From Nereida sp. MMG025 (lineage in GTDB: Bacteria; Pseudomonadota; Alphaproteobacteria; Rhodobacterales; Rhodobacteraceae): a stretch of 64,000 nt of DNA. The stretch lies in contig NZ_JAKFZN010000007.1 of NCBI RefSeq assembly GCF_021654165.1, positions 1-64,000 of the forward strand. Reading direction: 5' to 3'. Under the pieces are notes generated by a model. That model ran no database searches and was not told the origin of the DNA. It saw only the letters and a list, made by a program, of their open reading frames with translations. Both the position numbers and the translations under genes were made by a program. Below, piece after piece: positions 17,860 through 26,674 of this stretch. Position 1 is the stretch's first letter. The number at the start of each line of letters is the position of its first letter.

Positions 17860-18720
17860 TCGCTTTTCGAACCGTGGCAGCATCGCTGAAAAGTCTTTAC
17901 CCGCACCGTCCTCGCTCTCCACAAACTGCTCATACAGTCCCGTGGCAGCCTGCCCCAAAGGCGTATCGGCATCCGCGCTTTGCGCCGCCTGCTGCGACAA
18001 ACGCAAGTCCTTCAGCATCAAATCCGCCGCAAACCCGGGCTGGTAATCGTTATCCGCAGGGCTTTGTGGCCCCACCCCCCGCGCAGGGCAATAGGCGTTC
18101 ATCGACCACGAGTACCCCGATGACGTGCTGACCACATCAAACATCTTCTGACGATCCAGCCCCAGTTTATCGGCCAGCGCAAAGGCCTCGCAGGTGCCGA
18201 TCATCGTGATGCCCAAAATCATGTTGTTGCAAATCTTGGCCGCCTGCCCTGCACCGCTGTCACCGCAATGCACCGCCTTTTGGCCCATGATCTCAAACAA
18301 TGGCGCGGCCTTGGCAAACCCGTCTGCACTGCCCCCCGCCATAAACGTGAGCGTCCCGCCAGCCGCACCGCCAACGCCGCCAGACACCGGCGCATCCACC
18401 GCCAGCTTACCCGCCGCAACAGCCGTCTCGGCCACGGCCCGCGCGCTGTCGACATCAACGGTTGAACAATCCACCAGCACAGCCCCCGCCTCCATCGCGG
18501 GCACCACCTCATCCGCAACAGCACGCAGAATCGCACCGTTTGGCAGCATCGTAATCACCACATCTGCGCCCGCAGCCGCCGCTGCCGCCGACGCCACAGA
18601 CGACACGCCATCGACCGTCACGCCGCTCACATCAAAGCCCGCCACCGTATGGCCCGCCTTGGCCAGATTGGCTGCCATCGGCCCGCCCATATTCCCAAGC
18701 CCGATAAATCCGATCTTCAT
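17848..18720 (-). CDS. mmsB: 3-hydroxyisobutyrate dehydrogenase
   Basis: 290 residues. The protein opens with the dinucleotide-binding MKIGFIGLGNMGGPMAANLA. The family substrate motif is DAPVSGGVGGAAGGTLTFMA near residue 115, and the catalytic lysine lies in GAGQAAKICNNMIL near residue 170. It oxidises 3-hydroxyisobutyrate to methylmalonate semialdehyde, the step before MmsA. It lies 33 bp behind the GMC oxidoreductase on the minus strand, so it may be the distal gene of the tau-side transcript as well as a partner of mmsA. Related beta-hydroxyacid dehydrogenases such as tartronate semialdehyde reductase share the fold, but proximity to mmsA favours this call. Confidence 0.88.
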   Translation of the reverse strand: MKIGFIGLGNMGGPMAANLAKAGHTVAGFDVSGVTVDGVSSVASAAAAAAGADVVITMLPNGAILRAVADEVVPAMEAGAVLVDCSTVDVDSARAVAETAVAAGKLAVDAPVSGGVGGAAGGTLTFMAGGSADGFAKAAPLFEIMGQKAVHCGDSGAGQAAKICNNMILGITMIGTCEAFALADKLGLDRQKMFDVVSTSSGYSWSMNAYCPARGVGPQSPADNDYQPGFAADLMLKDLRLSQQAAQSADADTPLGQAATGLYEQFVESEDGAGKDFSAMLPRFEKRSRG

Positions 18721-18753
18721 GCAAAATCCTCCCTGTTTGATCGAAACGCTAGC

Positions 18754-20385
18754 CTAGCGGTCCGAGGTCTGCCAGCGCGGATTAATCCACGGCGCAAGGT
18801 TCTCGCGCGGCAACATCCCGCGCCCCAGAATATGATCCGCCGCCTTCTCGCCCACCATAATCGACGGCCCGTTCAAATTGCCATTGGTCACCTGCGGAAA
18901 GACAGAGCTATCGGCCACCCGCAGCCCCTGCACGCCGATCACGCGGCACGCAGGATCCACCACCGCCATCGGGTCATCTGCTCGCCCCATCCGCGCGGTC
19001 CCGCAAGGGTGATAGGCGCTTTCCACGTGCTCGGCGATGAACGCGTCCAAGTCATCATCACTTTGCACGTCAGCCCCTGGCGAAATCTCTTTGCCGCGAT
19101 AAGGATCAAACGCCGCCTGCCCGAAAATCTCGCGCGTCAGGCGAATGCAGTGGCGGAAATCCTCCCAATCCTCTGGGTGGCTCATGTAGTTAAACTGGAT
19201 GCGCGGCGGCTCTTTCGGATCAGCCGATTTTAACGTCACCGCCCCGCGCGATTTCGATCGCATCGGCCCCACATGCGCCTGCCAGCCATGCCCTTCGGCC
19301 GCCGCAGTGCCATCATAGCGCACCGCCAATGGCAGGAAATGATATTGAATATCGGGATATTGCACCCCTGCCTTGCTACGCACAAACCCGCAGCTTTCAA
19401 ACCCGTTGCTGGCCCCCGGCCCAAGCTGCGCCAGCACCCATTGCAGCCCCACCTGCATCTTTTTGGGCAGCGGCCAATAGCGATAGAGCGTGATCGGCTG
19501 CGTACAGGCCTGCTGGATATAAAGCTCCAGATGGTCCTGAAGGTTCTGCCCCACGCCCTGCCGATCCGCGACCACCTCGATGCCGTGATCGCGCAAATGA
19601 TCCGCAGGGCCAATGCCCGACAACATCAGCAGTTTTGGCGTGTTGAACGGGCTGGCACTAACAATCACTTCGGCCTCAGCCGCGATGAATCCCTTGTCGG
19701 TTTCAACACCCACGCACCGCGTGCCGTCCATGCGCAGGCGTTGCGCCTCGCAGTGGATCAGCTTTGCCCCCATCTTGACCGCAGGTTTCATATAAGCACG
19801 CGCTGCAGACCACCGCTTGCCTGCGTGGATCGTGGCATCGAAAGCCGCAAACCCTTCTTGCTTTTCGCCGTTGTAATCCTCGGTAATCTCGAAGCCCGCC
19901 TGCGCGCCTGCATCAATAAATGTCTGATACAGCAGATTGCGCATCGGGCTTTTGCTCACATGCAGCGGGCCGCTGTCTCCGCGATAGGCGCTGGCCCCGC
20001 CGTTCCAGTTTTCCATCCGTTTGAAGTAAGGCAGCACATCCGCATAAGCCCATCCGTCCGCACCCATATCGGCCCATGTCTCATAGTCCATCGCATGGCC
20101 GCGCACATAGATCATGCCGTTGATCGACGACGACCCGCCGATGACCTTGCCGCGCGGATTATAGATCTGACGGCCACCCAAATGCGGCTCGGGCTCAGTC
20201 CAATAGCGCCACGCATACCGCTCCATATTCATCGGATAGGACAGCGCCCCGGGCATGTTGATCAGCGGCCCCGCATCGCTGCCACCTGCCTCAAGCACAA
20301 TAACCGATTTGCCTGCTTGCGTCAGCCGAAACGCAAGGGCGGAACCCGCAGACCCCGCCCCGATAATCACATACTCCGCCTTCAA
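18754..20385 (-). CDS. GMC-family FAD alcohol dehydrogenase (choline dehydrogenase-like; isethionate candidate)
   Basis: 543 residues. The FAD motif [19 protein letters not shown] opens the protein, followed by the GMC signatures [17 protein letters not shown] and [17 protein letters not shown]. Catalytic residues fall in [10 protein letters not shown] and [13 protein letters not shown] at the C-terminus. Overall it resembles BetA choline dehydrogenase, but there is no betB, betI or choline transporter nearby. Instead it starts 4 bp after tauC and is co-directional with tauAB. Isethionate dehydrogenase (IseJ) of some bacteria is, to my knowledge, also a GMC enzyme and yields sulfoacetaldehyde, the Xsc substrate. 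A sulfonate alcohol is therefore a reasonable alternative substrate (inference). Confidence 0.8.
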   Translation of the reverse strand: MKAEYVIIGAGSAGSALAFRLTQAGKSVIVLEAGGSDAGPLINMPGALSYPMNMERYAWRYWTEPEPHLGGRQIYNPRGKVIGGSSSINGMIYVRGHAMDYETWADMGADGWAYADVLPYFKRMENWNGGASAYRGDSGPLHVSKSPMRNLLYQTFIDAGAQAGFEITEDYNGEKQEGFAAFDATIHAGKRWSAARAYMKPAVKMGAKLIHCEAQRLRMDGTRCVGVETDKGFIAAEAEVIVSASPFNTPKLLMLSGIGPADHLRDHGIEVVADRQGVGQNLQDHLELYIQQACTQPITLYRYWPLPKKMQVGLQWVLAQLGPGASNGFESCGFVRSKAGVQYPDIQYHFLPLAVRYDGTAAAEGHGWQAHVGPMRSKSRGAVTLKSADPKEPPRIQFNYMSHPEDWEDFRHCIRLTREIFGQAAFDPYRGKEISPGADVQSDDDLDAFIAEHVESAYHPCGTARMGRADDPMAVVDPACRVIGVQGLRVADSSVFPQVTNGNLNGPSIMVGEKAADHILGRGMLPRENLAPWINPRWQTSDR

Positions 20386-20389
20386 TGGA

Positions 20390-21724
20390 TCAGCCTTTCC
20401 CCTTCCAGGGCACCAGCCATTTTTCCATCAGGCGCATCAGCACATCGATGCCAAAGCCGATAATTCCGATCAGGATAATCCCCGTCAGCACAATATCGGT
20501 GGCCTGAAATTTCGACGCGGCAACAATCATTTTACCCACGCCTTTTTCGGCCGCCACCAGCTCGGCGGCCACGACAGTGCCCCAACACACACCCATCGCC
20601 ACACGTGCAGCGGTAAAGATTTCGGGCAGAGAATTCGGGATAATCACATGACGCAAAATCTGCACCTTGCTGGCCCCAAGCGAATAGGCGGCATGCACCT
20701 TACTGATCTTGACCCCCGACACACCCGAGCGCGCCCCAATCGCCATGATCCAAAGCGCCGCAAGAAACAGCAGGATAATCTTGCCCTGCTCTCCGATCCC
20801 GAACCAGATGATCACCAGCGGGATCAAGGCCAGCGGCGGCACAGGGCGCATGAATTCCACAATCGGGTCAAACCAACCACGGAACCAATTGCTTAGCCCC
20901 ATCGCATAGCCAAGCGGAATACCAATCAGCGCCCCCAACAAGAACCCGACAATCACCCGAAACAGCGAATAGGACAGATGCTCGGCCAGTGTGACATTCT
21001 GATAGCCGTCTTGCCACAATGTCACCAACCGTTCAGCCACCGCGTTGGGGGCAGGCAGCCAGATATCTTCCATCTGCCAGCCCGTTCCCGGCTCAAAATT
21101 CATCGTGCCTTTATCGGTCAGCGCAACGCGTCCAAACGGCAGGGTCACATCCTCACCCGCCGCAATGGCCATGCCACCCACACTGGTGATCTTTGCCCCG
21201 TCGGCGCGTTTCACCGCATCATTCTGGTCCCATACGATCAGCTTGCTGCGATAGGCCTGCACCTCGACCACATCGCTGGCCGCAGGACCGTTGCCTGCCG
21301 CCACGCTGATCCCCTCGGGGCTGCCGCCCTTGGGAAACACATTCACCAACACCTCGGCGTCATCGGTGCTGCCATCGGCATACTCCACCGTATAGCTAAA
21401 GCTGTCTTGGCCCGTAAACGCACCGGGTGCATGCAGCAGCTTGGGCAGCCATGCCGATCCTGTGAACGCGCCCCAAATCACAAAGATCAAAACAATTGAA
21501 ATGACCGAGGCGGCCTTGTCCGAAACCACCGCACTTTCATCGCCAAAGGTCACAGTTTTCAGCGATGTATAATCCGCCCGTGATTGCATCTTGGATCGTG
21601 CAAACCGCCAAACGATCATCGCCAGCAAAATGACGGCCACATATCCGATCAATGCAGGCAAGGTGCCCAAAATACCCAAAAACAGCGTGGCCAACTCGCC
21701 GCTTAGATCGCTGATAATTTCCAT
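20390..21724 (-). CDS. tauC: Taurine ABC transporter permease with large periplasmic insertion
   Basis: 444 residues, against about 275 for ordinary TauC/SsuC permeases. The C-terminal half is a normal permease: helices from about residue 240 on and the ATPase-coupling loop [20 protein letters not shown] near residue 365. An extra N-terminal helix spans about residues 13-40. Directly after the helix at about 73-90, a non-membrane insert of about 130 residues (about 95-222) interrupts the usual loop. The insert has the beta-sandwich motifs [19 protein letters not shown] and [20 protein letters not shown], reminiscent of cadherin/VCBS-like repeats. It lies between tauB (1 bp upstream) and a GMC oxidoreductase (4 bp downstream). 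Confidence 0.87.
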   Translation of the reverse strand: MEIISDLSGELATLFLGILGTLPALIGYVAVILLAMIVWRFARSKMQSRADYTSLKTVTFGDESAVVSDKAASVISIVLIFVIWGAFTGSAWLPKLLHAPGAFTGQDSFSYTVEYADGSTDDAEVLVNVFPKGGSPEGISVAAGNGPAASDVVEVQAYRSKLIVWDQNDAVKRADGAKITSVGGMAIAAGEDVTLPFGRVALTDKGTMNFEPGTGWQMEDIWLPAPNAVAERLVTLWQDGYQNVTLAEHLSYSLFRVIVGFLLGALIGIPLGYAMGLSNWFRGWFDPIVEFMRPVPPLALIPLVIIWFGIGEQGKIILLFLAALWIMAIGARSGVSGVKISKVHAAYSLGASKVQILRHVIIPNSLPEIFTAARVAMGVCWGTVVAAELVAAEKGVGKMIVAASKFQATDIVLTGIILIGIIGFGIDVLMRLMEKWLVPWKGKG

Positions 21725-21725
21725 C

Positions 21726-22535
21726 TCAGGCCTCCCCGCCTGCTGTGCCGCCCATAATCTCTTCTTCCATATCCCAGATCATGGTCAGGATTTCCTCGCG
21801 CGTCGGGCCATACTCAGGGTGCTTTTTCACCTCGCGCAAATCCGCGCCCACGCCCATCTCGGCAAAGGGCAGACGGTATTCCTTGTGAATCCGCCCGGGA
21901 CGCGGCGCCATGACCAACAACCGCTCGCCCAACAGCAGTGCCTCTTCGACCGAGTGGGTGATCAGAATGATCGTCTTTCCCGTCTCTTTCCAAAGTCTCA
22001 GAACCAGCCCCTGCATCTTTTCGCGCGTCAGCGCATCCAGCGCACCAAGGGGTTCATCCATCAAAATCACATCGGGGTCATTGGCCAGACAGCGGGCCAG
22101 AGCCACACGCTGCTGCATCCCGCCCGACAATTCATAGACCATCTTGTCCTTGAAATCCTGAAGGCCCACAACGTCCAGCAAATGCTCGACAATCTCGCGG
22201 CTTTCGGCCTTCTTCATACCCTTCATATCAGGGCCGAAACTCACATTTTCGCGCACGCTCATCCACTCAAACAGCGCACCTTGCTGAAACACCATCCCGC
22301 GTTCCGCATCAGGCCCCTGAACCGTATGGCCGTTCAAACGGATTTCACCCGCAGTCGGCGCCAGAAACCCTGCCACGATATTCAAAAGCGTGGTCTTTCC
22401 GCAGCCCGATGGCCCCAAAACACTCAGCAATTCGCCTTGTTTCAAATCAAGGCTCACATCTTTCAGGGCCTGAACCGCGCCGCCGTCAGGCAGGTCAAAC
22501 CGCATGGAAATCTTGTCAATCGCCAGACCGCTCAT
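21726..22535 (-). CDS. tauB: Taurine ABC transporter ATP-binding protein
   Basis: 269 residues, typical of nitrate/sulfonate/taurine importer ATPases. Walker A is GPSGCGKTTLLN (near residue 40), the Q-loop lies in MVFQQGALFEWMSV, the signature is ELSGGMQQRVALARCL, and Walker B is DVILMDEPLGALDALT with the switch histidine in ITHSVEEAL. It powers uptake with TauA and TauC. The gene follows tauA on the minus strand after an intergenic hairpin that should reduce read-through. It is 1 bp ahead of tauC. Confidence 0.92.
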   Translation of the reverse strand: MSGLAIDKISMRFDLPDGGAVQALKDVSLDLKQGELLSVLGPSGCGKTTLLNIVAGFLAPTAGEIRLNGHTVQGPDAERGMVFQQGALFEWMSVRENVSFGPDMKGMKKAESREIVEHLLDVVGLQDFKDKMVYELSGGMQQRVALARCLANDPDVILMDEPLGALDALTREKMQGLVLRLWKETGKTIILITHSVEEALLLGERLLVMAPRPGRIHKEYRLPFAEMGVGADLREVKKHPEYGPTREEILTMIWDMEEEIMGGTAGGEA

Positions 22536-22578
22536 TGCTATGTCCGTTCTTAATGTGGGGTGTCAGGGTCGTAAAAAA

Positions 22579-22606
22579 GGGGTGCGCACATGTCCATGCG
22601 CACCCC
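22579..22606 (-). terminator. Intercistronic hairpin between tauA and tauB
   Basis: A perfect 10-bp stem (GGGGTGCGCA with TGCGCACCCC) and an 8-base loop are followed on the minus strand by TTTTTT. Placed 14 bp after the tauA stop, it would attenuate transcription into tauBC and keep binding protein in excess. Confidence 0.85.
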
Positions 22607-22619
22607 GATATGTTGGCAA

Positions 22620-23627
22620 TTACATGCCTTTTACAGCCATCAGAGGGCCAGTGTTCACTGTGCCTTCATAGCTGTCCAACGCGCTTGGGATCGACTCGGC
22701 ACCCACAAAGACGTCTGCAACGCCCTTCATGAAATTCGCAGCCGTGCCGCCCAACCATGCGTCCGACAGTTGCTCATCAACTGTGGGGAAGGCGAACGTG
22801 GCAAGGCTTGCCGCCGCGTCTTCTTCCGACATGCCCGCATCCTTGGCGATCACTGGCAGCATCTTGGCGTGGTTCGCCTCATCGGCCCACATCGCGTTTG
22901 CTTCTGCCGTCACCGCCAGGAATTTCGCGAGGGTTTCGCCCTCTTCTGCGATGTATGACGCAGGCGCTGTTGTCGCGTCAAATACCAGAATGCCAAGCGC
23001 TTCTTTCTCCGCACCTGTCAACAGGATGTTGCCATGCTCTTTCATGCGGTTCAGCGCACCGCCCCAACCACAAGCCATATCAAGCGATCCTTGCGCCAGC
23101 GCCGCCGCACCTTCTGCAGGGGCCATGTCCACAACTTCCATCGAGGCAACATCAACGCCAAAATGGTTCATCTGGCTCAGGAACCCGTAGTGCGCCGCAG
23201 TGCCCAGTGGCACAGCAACTTTCTTGCCGGCCAGCTCGCCTGCCGACATTTTGTCGATCTCCAAGCCACTTGCGACCACGCAGTTATCGTTGTCCGAATA
23301 GCTTACGGCGACATCAACAATCTGGATGTCCTGACCAGCCGATGCCGCCACAACGAAGGGTGGCACACCCTGGCTGACGCTGATCTGCACATCACCCGAT
23401 GCCATAGCCGCACTCATCGCCGTGCCTGTGTCAAAGCTGACCCAGTTGATCGTCTTGCCAAGGGCTTCTTCATACATGCCGGTTTCTTTGGCGAACTGGA
23501 ATGGCATGGGCCACTCAAGGAAGTAGGCAACTGTGATTTCTTCGTGGCCCGCAGCCATCACAGCTTGTGCGCCGCTCATCATCGCGATGCCAGCAACGGC
23601 ACCCATCAGTTTGGATTTAAGTGTCAT
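22620..23627 (-). CDS. tauA: Taurine-binding periplasmic protein
   Basis: 335 residues. The Sec signal peptide MTLKSKLMGAVAGIAMMSGA is followed by QAVMAAG. The mature part begins EEITVAYFLEWPMPFQFAKE and includes VSQGVPPFVVAASAGQDIQI, typical of TauA-like sulfonate-binding proteins. It delivers taurine to TauBC. It is the first gene of the minus-strand tau transcript and diverges from tpa across 391 bp. GGGAG lies 8 bp before the ATG. Confidence 0.9.
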   Translation of the reverse strand: MTLKSKLMGAVAGIAMMSGAQAVMAAGHEEITVAYFLEWPMPFQFAKETGMYEEALGKTINWVSFDTGTAMSAAMASGDVQISVSQGVPPFVVAASAGQDIQIVDVAVSYSDNDNCVVASGLEIDKMSAGELAGKKVAVPLGTAAHYGFLSQMNHFGVDVASMEVVDMAPAEGAAALAQGSLDMACGWGGALNRMKEHGNILLTGAEKEALGILVFDATTAPASYIAEEGETLAKFLAVTAEANAMWADEANHAKMLPVIAKDAGMSEEDAAASLATFAFPTVDEQLSDAWLGGTAANFMKGVADVFVGAESIPSALDSYEGTVNTGPLMAVKGM

Positions 23628-24018
23628 TCATAGAACTCCCATGTTCATAAGTCGCGGTCTTTGGTTGCCGCATTCGTGTCGGAAACAGGTCTAGCGCAGC
23701 GCGCAGATCCCCCGATCTCGTGCAGGCAAACACACAAAAAGCCCCTATGGAAGGGGGAAGTTGGCTCGACCCCTCCCGCCAGAACAACAAAGCCTAATTC
23801 TGCGGCAATGCGGCAAATATTAATGCACCTGCAGCAAGATGCTGATTTCGCGCATCATTCGCCCCCTCAAAACCCATGCGCCCTCAACGTGCCTTGGCCT
23901 AGGGTTGTAACAGGCGGTAAAACTGGACTTATCACTGTGCAAAATCTGGCCCTAACTGATTTGCACATGTTCAGACACAGTTTGCTATCACAATTTTCCG
24001 GCGGATGGAGATTCTGTT
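23628..24018. promoter_or_regulatory. tauA-tpa divergent control region
   Basis: 391 bp without a gene. The tpa side carries two CTGGAC-like direct repeats (entry at 23921). On the tauA side I see no such repeat. A GC-rich imperfect hairpin (CCCC-N7-GGGG near 23746) has no gene end next to it. Confidence 0.5.
23921..23955 (+). promoter_or_regulatory. Probable TauR operator upstream of tpa
   Basis: CTGGACTTAT at 23923-23932 and CTGGCCCTAA at 23946-23955 are direct repeats 23 bp apart, about two helical turns, 64-96 bp before the tpa start. The same motif pair precedes xsc. From memory, TauR of Rhodobacter capsulatus binds CTGGACYTAA direct repeats at the tpa promoter. Confidence 0.65.
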
Positions 24019-25410
24019 ATGGATGGCTCTTTGAATTACAATGATATCAGCGATGTCGTGGCATCAGATCGCAAGCATGTCTGGCACCATCTGATTCAGC
24101 ATAAACCCTTTGAAACCGCGGACCCGCGCATCATCGTCGAAGGGCGCGGCATGAAGGTCTGGGACCAGCACGGCAAAGAACATATTGATGGCGTGTCGGG
24201 CGGTGTATGGACGGTCAACGTGGGCTACGGGCGCGAACGCATCGCAGATGCCGTGCGCGACCAGCTGGTCAAGATGAACTACTTTGCCGCGGCCGCAGGA
24301 TCGGTCCCCGCTGCCAAATTCGCCGAACGCCTGATCGAAAAAATGCCGGGAATGAGCCGTGTGTATTATTCCAACTCGGGCTCTGAGGCGAATGAAAAAG
24401 CCTTCAAAATGGTCCGCCAGATTGCGCATAAAACCACCAATGGTGTGAAGCATAAAATTCTCTACCGCGAACGCGACTACCACGGCACCACCATCGCCAC
24501 GATGGCCGCAGGTGGTCACCACCAGCGCAACGCGCATTACGGCCCCTTCCCCGCAGGTTTCGTGCCCGTGCCGCACTGCCTTGAATACCGCGCCGATCAA
24601 AACGGCCACACTGCAGGGGCGACCTACGGCATCGAAGCGGCCAACGCCATCGAAGAGGTAATCTTGCGCGAAGGCCCCGAAACCGTCGGCGGCCTGATCC
24701 TTGAACCGATCACAGCAGGCGGCGGCGTCATCACCCCCCCCGATGGGTATTGGGAGCGCGTCCGCGAAATCTGTGACACATACGATGTGCTGCTGATCCT
24801 TGATGAAGTCGTCTGCGGTTTGGGCCGCACAGGCACATGGTTCGGTTATCAGCACTACGGCATCCAACCCGATATCGTGACGATGGCCAAAGGGGTCGCA
24901 TCGGGCTACGCCGCCATCTCCTGCACCGTCACCACCGAAAAGGTGTTCGACATGTTCAAGGACGACACCTCCGATCCACTCAGCTATTTCCGCGATATCT
25001 CGACCTTCGGGGGCTGCACCGCCGGTCCTGCCGCAGCGCTGGAAAACATGGCCGTGATCGAGGACGAAAACCTTCTGGACAACACCAACATCATGGGCGC
25101 CTACCTAATTGATCACCTGCACGCGCTGGCCGACAAACATGCCTGCATCGGCGATGTGCGCGGCAAAGGTCTCTTTGCCGGGGCCGAACTTGTCACAGAC
25201 CGCACCACCCGCGAACCTGTGCCAGAGGCGCATGTTCAAGCCGTCGTCGCAGATTGCATGGCCCAAGGCATCATCATCGGGGCCACCAACCGCAGCTTGC
25301 CGGGCTTTAACAACACGCTCTGCCTGTCGCCCGCGCTTATCGCCACAAAAGATGATATCGACCATATCGTCAGCGGCATGGACGCGGCACTGACCCGCGT
25401 TTTCGGCTAG
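24019..25410 (+). CDS. tpa: Taurine-pyruvate aminotransferase
   Basis: 463 residues, class III PLP aminotransferase. Visible features are SNSGSEANEKAFKMVRQ (cofactor phosphate region), YHGTTIATMAAGGH, LILDEVVCGLGRTG with the cofactor aspartate, and the Schiff-base lysine in MAKGVASGYAAIS near residue 290. Putrescine and beta-alanine aminotransferases share these features. The assignment to taurine rests on divergence from tauABC, the shared TauR-like sites, and xsc downstream. The reaction gives sulfoacetaldehyde and alanine from taurine and pyruvate in the cytoplasm. A GGAG precedes the ATG. Confidence 0.88.
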   Translation: MDGSLNYNDISDVVASDRKHVWHHLIQHKPFETADPRIIVEGRGMKVWDQHGKEHIDGVSGGVWTVNVGYGRERIADAVRDQLVKMNYFAAAAGSVPAAKFAERLIEKMPGMSRVYYSNSGSEANEKAFKMVRQIAHKTTNGVKHKILYRERDYHGTTIATMAAGGHHQRNAHYGPFPAGFVPVPHCLEYRADQNGHTAGATYGIEAANAIEEVILREGPETVGGLILEPITAGGGVITPPDGYWERVREICDTYDVLLILDEVVCGLGRTGTWFGYQHYGIQPDIVTMAKGVASGYAAISCTVTTEKVFDMFKDDTSDPLSYFRDISTFGGCTAGPAAALENMAVIEDENLLDNTNIMGAYLIDHLHALADKHACIGDVRGKGLFAGAELVTDRTTREPVPEAHVQAVVADCMAQGIIIGATNRSLPGFNNTLCLSPALIATKDDIDHIVSGMDAALTRVFG

Positions 25411-25462
25411 TCGCACCACCGACACTCCAAAACGGCGGTCCACCAAGGGCCGCCGTTCTGCG

Positions 25463-26365
25463 CTACCCTTGCAACACAAACTTCTGTTCGACCATCCTGC
25501 GTCCGTAGGTATCGCCCTGCTTTTCCTCTACCAAGGCAAAGCCGACGCTTTCGTAAAGCGCGCGTGCGGCGTCCAACCCCTCAAACGTCCGCAAGCTCAA
25601 CTCGTCAAACCCTTTGCTGCGGTGGAAATTGACCGCACGTTTGACCAGCTTCTTGCCAAGCCCCAAACCACGCGCTGCAGGATCCAGCACAAAAAACCGT
25701 ATCTCGGCGCGGTTCAACCGCAGGCTATCACCATCCACACAGATGCCGCCCACACAACGCCCGTCCAAATGGGCCGTCCAGATCTGTGACTTACCGCCCC
25801 CCAGTTTCGGGGTCAGCTCTGCAAACTCCTTTGCAACAACCGCTTCAAAGGCTTGGTCCAACCCCTGCTCGGCGCTGTAAACCGTGCCGTGCAATTCAAT
25901 CAGCCGCCCCATCGCACCGGCGCTGTAGCCGGTGGTGATCTGAAGGTCATGGGCAACATCCATCCCCAAACCACGTGCCGTGCACGCCAACCCCCATAAG
26001 GCATCTGATCGCGCCGCATCAGACGTCTGATGATCCAAAGCGCCGCCCAGACCCGCTGCCGTGGCTTTGGCCAGCGCGCGGCCCGTATCCGTCAGCTGTA
26101 CCAATTTGGCACGGCCGTCTTTGGGGTCAGGCATCTCGCGGACCAAATCGGCTTTCAACAGTCCGCCAACCAATCGGCTGACCGTCGATTTCTCCAATTC
26201 CAACGCATCCCCAAGGGCCGACGCCCGCAGTGGTGCGCTTTGCAGCAAGGCCAAGGCCTGTGCCCCGCTGGTCGACACCGCACCCTGACTGGCATCAGCT
26301 TCCAGATGGGCAAAGCGGGTTTCGATCTGATGGCTTAAACGGCGGATTTGGGAAACTGTGATCAT
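25463..26365 (-). CDS. MarR-type regulator fused to a GNAT acetyltransferase
   Basis: About 300 residues. The N-terminal half is a MarR winged helix (ALLQSAPLRASALGDALELE then KSTVSRLVGGLLKADLVREM). The C-terminal half (residues about 145-300) is a GNAT domain with RFFVLDPAARGLGLGKKLVK as acetyl-CoA loop and LSLRTFEGLDAARALYESVGF. Such fusions are a known family whose targets are usually unidentified. The ATG at 26365 was chosen; a TTG at 26401 would add 12 residues and neither has a clear ribosome-binding site. It sits on the opposite strand between tpa and tauR, so involvement in sulfonate metabolism is only positional. Confidence 0.82.
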   Translation of the reverse strand: MITVSQIRRLSHQIETRFAHLEADASQGAVSTSGAQALALLQSAPLRASALGDALELEKSTVSRLVGGLLKADLVREMPDPKDGRAKLVQLTDTGRALAKATAAGLGGALDHQTSDAARSDALWGLACTARGLGMDVAHDLQITTGYSAGAMGRLIELHGTVYSAEQGLDQAFEAVVAKEFAELTPKLGGGKSQIWTAHLDGRCVGGICVDGDSLRLNRAEIRFFVLDPAARGLGLGKKLVKRAVNFHRSKGFDELSLRTFEGLDAARALYESVGFALVEEKQGDTYGRRMVEQKFVLQG

Positions 26366-26674
26366 AGGGGGCGCAGACTTCAGGGTTGTATCAATCAACA
26401 AAAGCCTGAACGCCGTGCCCCCTGATTGTCCATGCCGCCATCGGCCTTCGGGTCAATATGGCGCAGTAATTCGCAGAAATGCACAAAAACGGCCCCTCGC
26501 GCGCAGTCATGTGCGAAAATCGCGTCAGACGCAAAGCCATACCGATAGCAGACGCCCAGCAGACGCCGCAGGACACGCCGTTTTCGCCAAAAACGGAATT
26601 GAATTGGATCGCTTGTGAAGCAACCCGGTGCTTGCTACCGTAAGTCCAGATTTCATCCAAGATAAGGCCAGTCC
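26366..26674. promoter_or_regulatory. Divergent region between the MarR-GNAT gene and tauR, with an inverted TauR-like half-site
   Basis: 309 bp without a gene. TAAGTCCAG at 26641-26649 is the reverse complement of CTGGACTTA, 25 bp before the tauR start, consistent with autoregulation. CCGTTTT-N5-AAAACGG at 26578-26596 is a 7-bp inverted repeat of unknown use. AGCAGACGCC is repeated in tandem near 26547-26567. Confidence 0.4.

Noticed and set aside
26578-26596. CCGTTTT-N5-AAAACGG as a terminator
   Set aside because: No gene ends beside it on either strand; it lies in a divergent promoter region, so an operator or chance palindrome is more likely.
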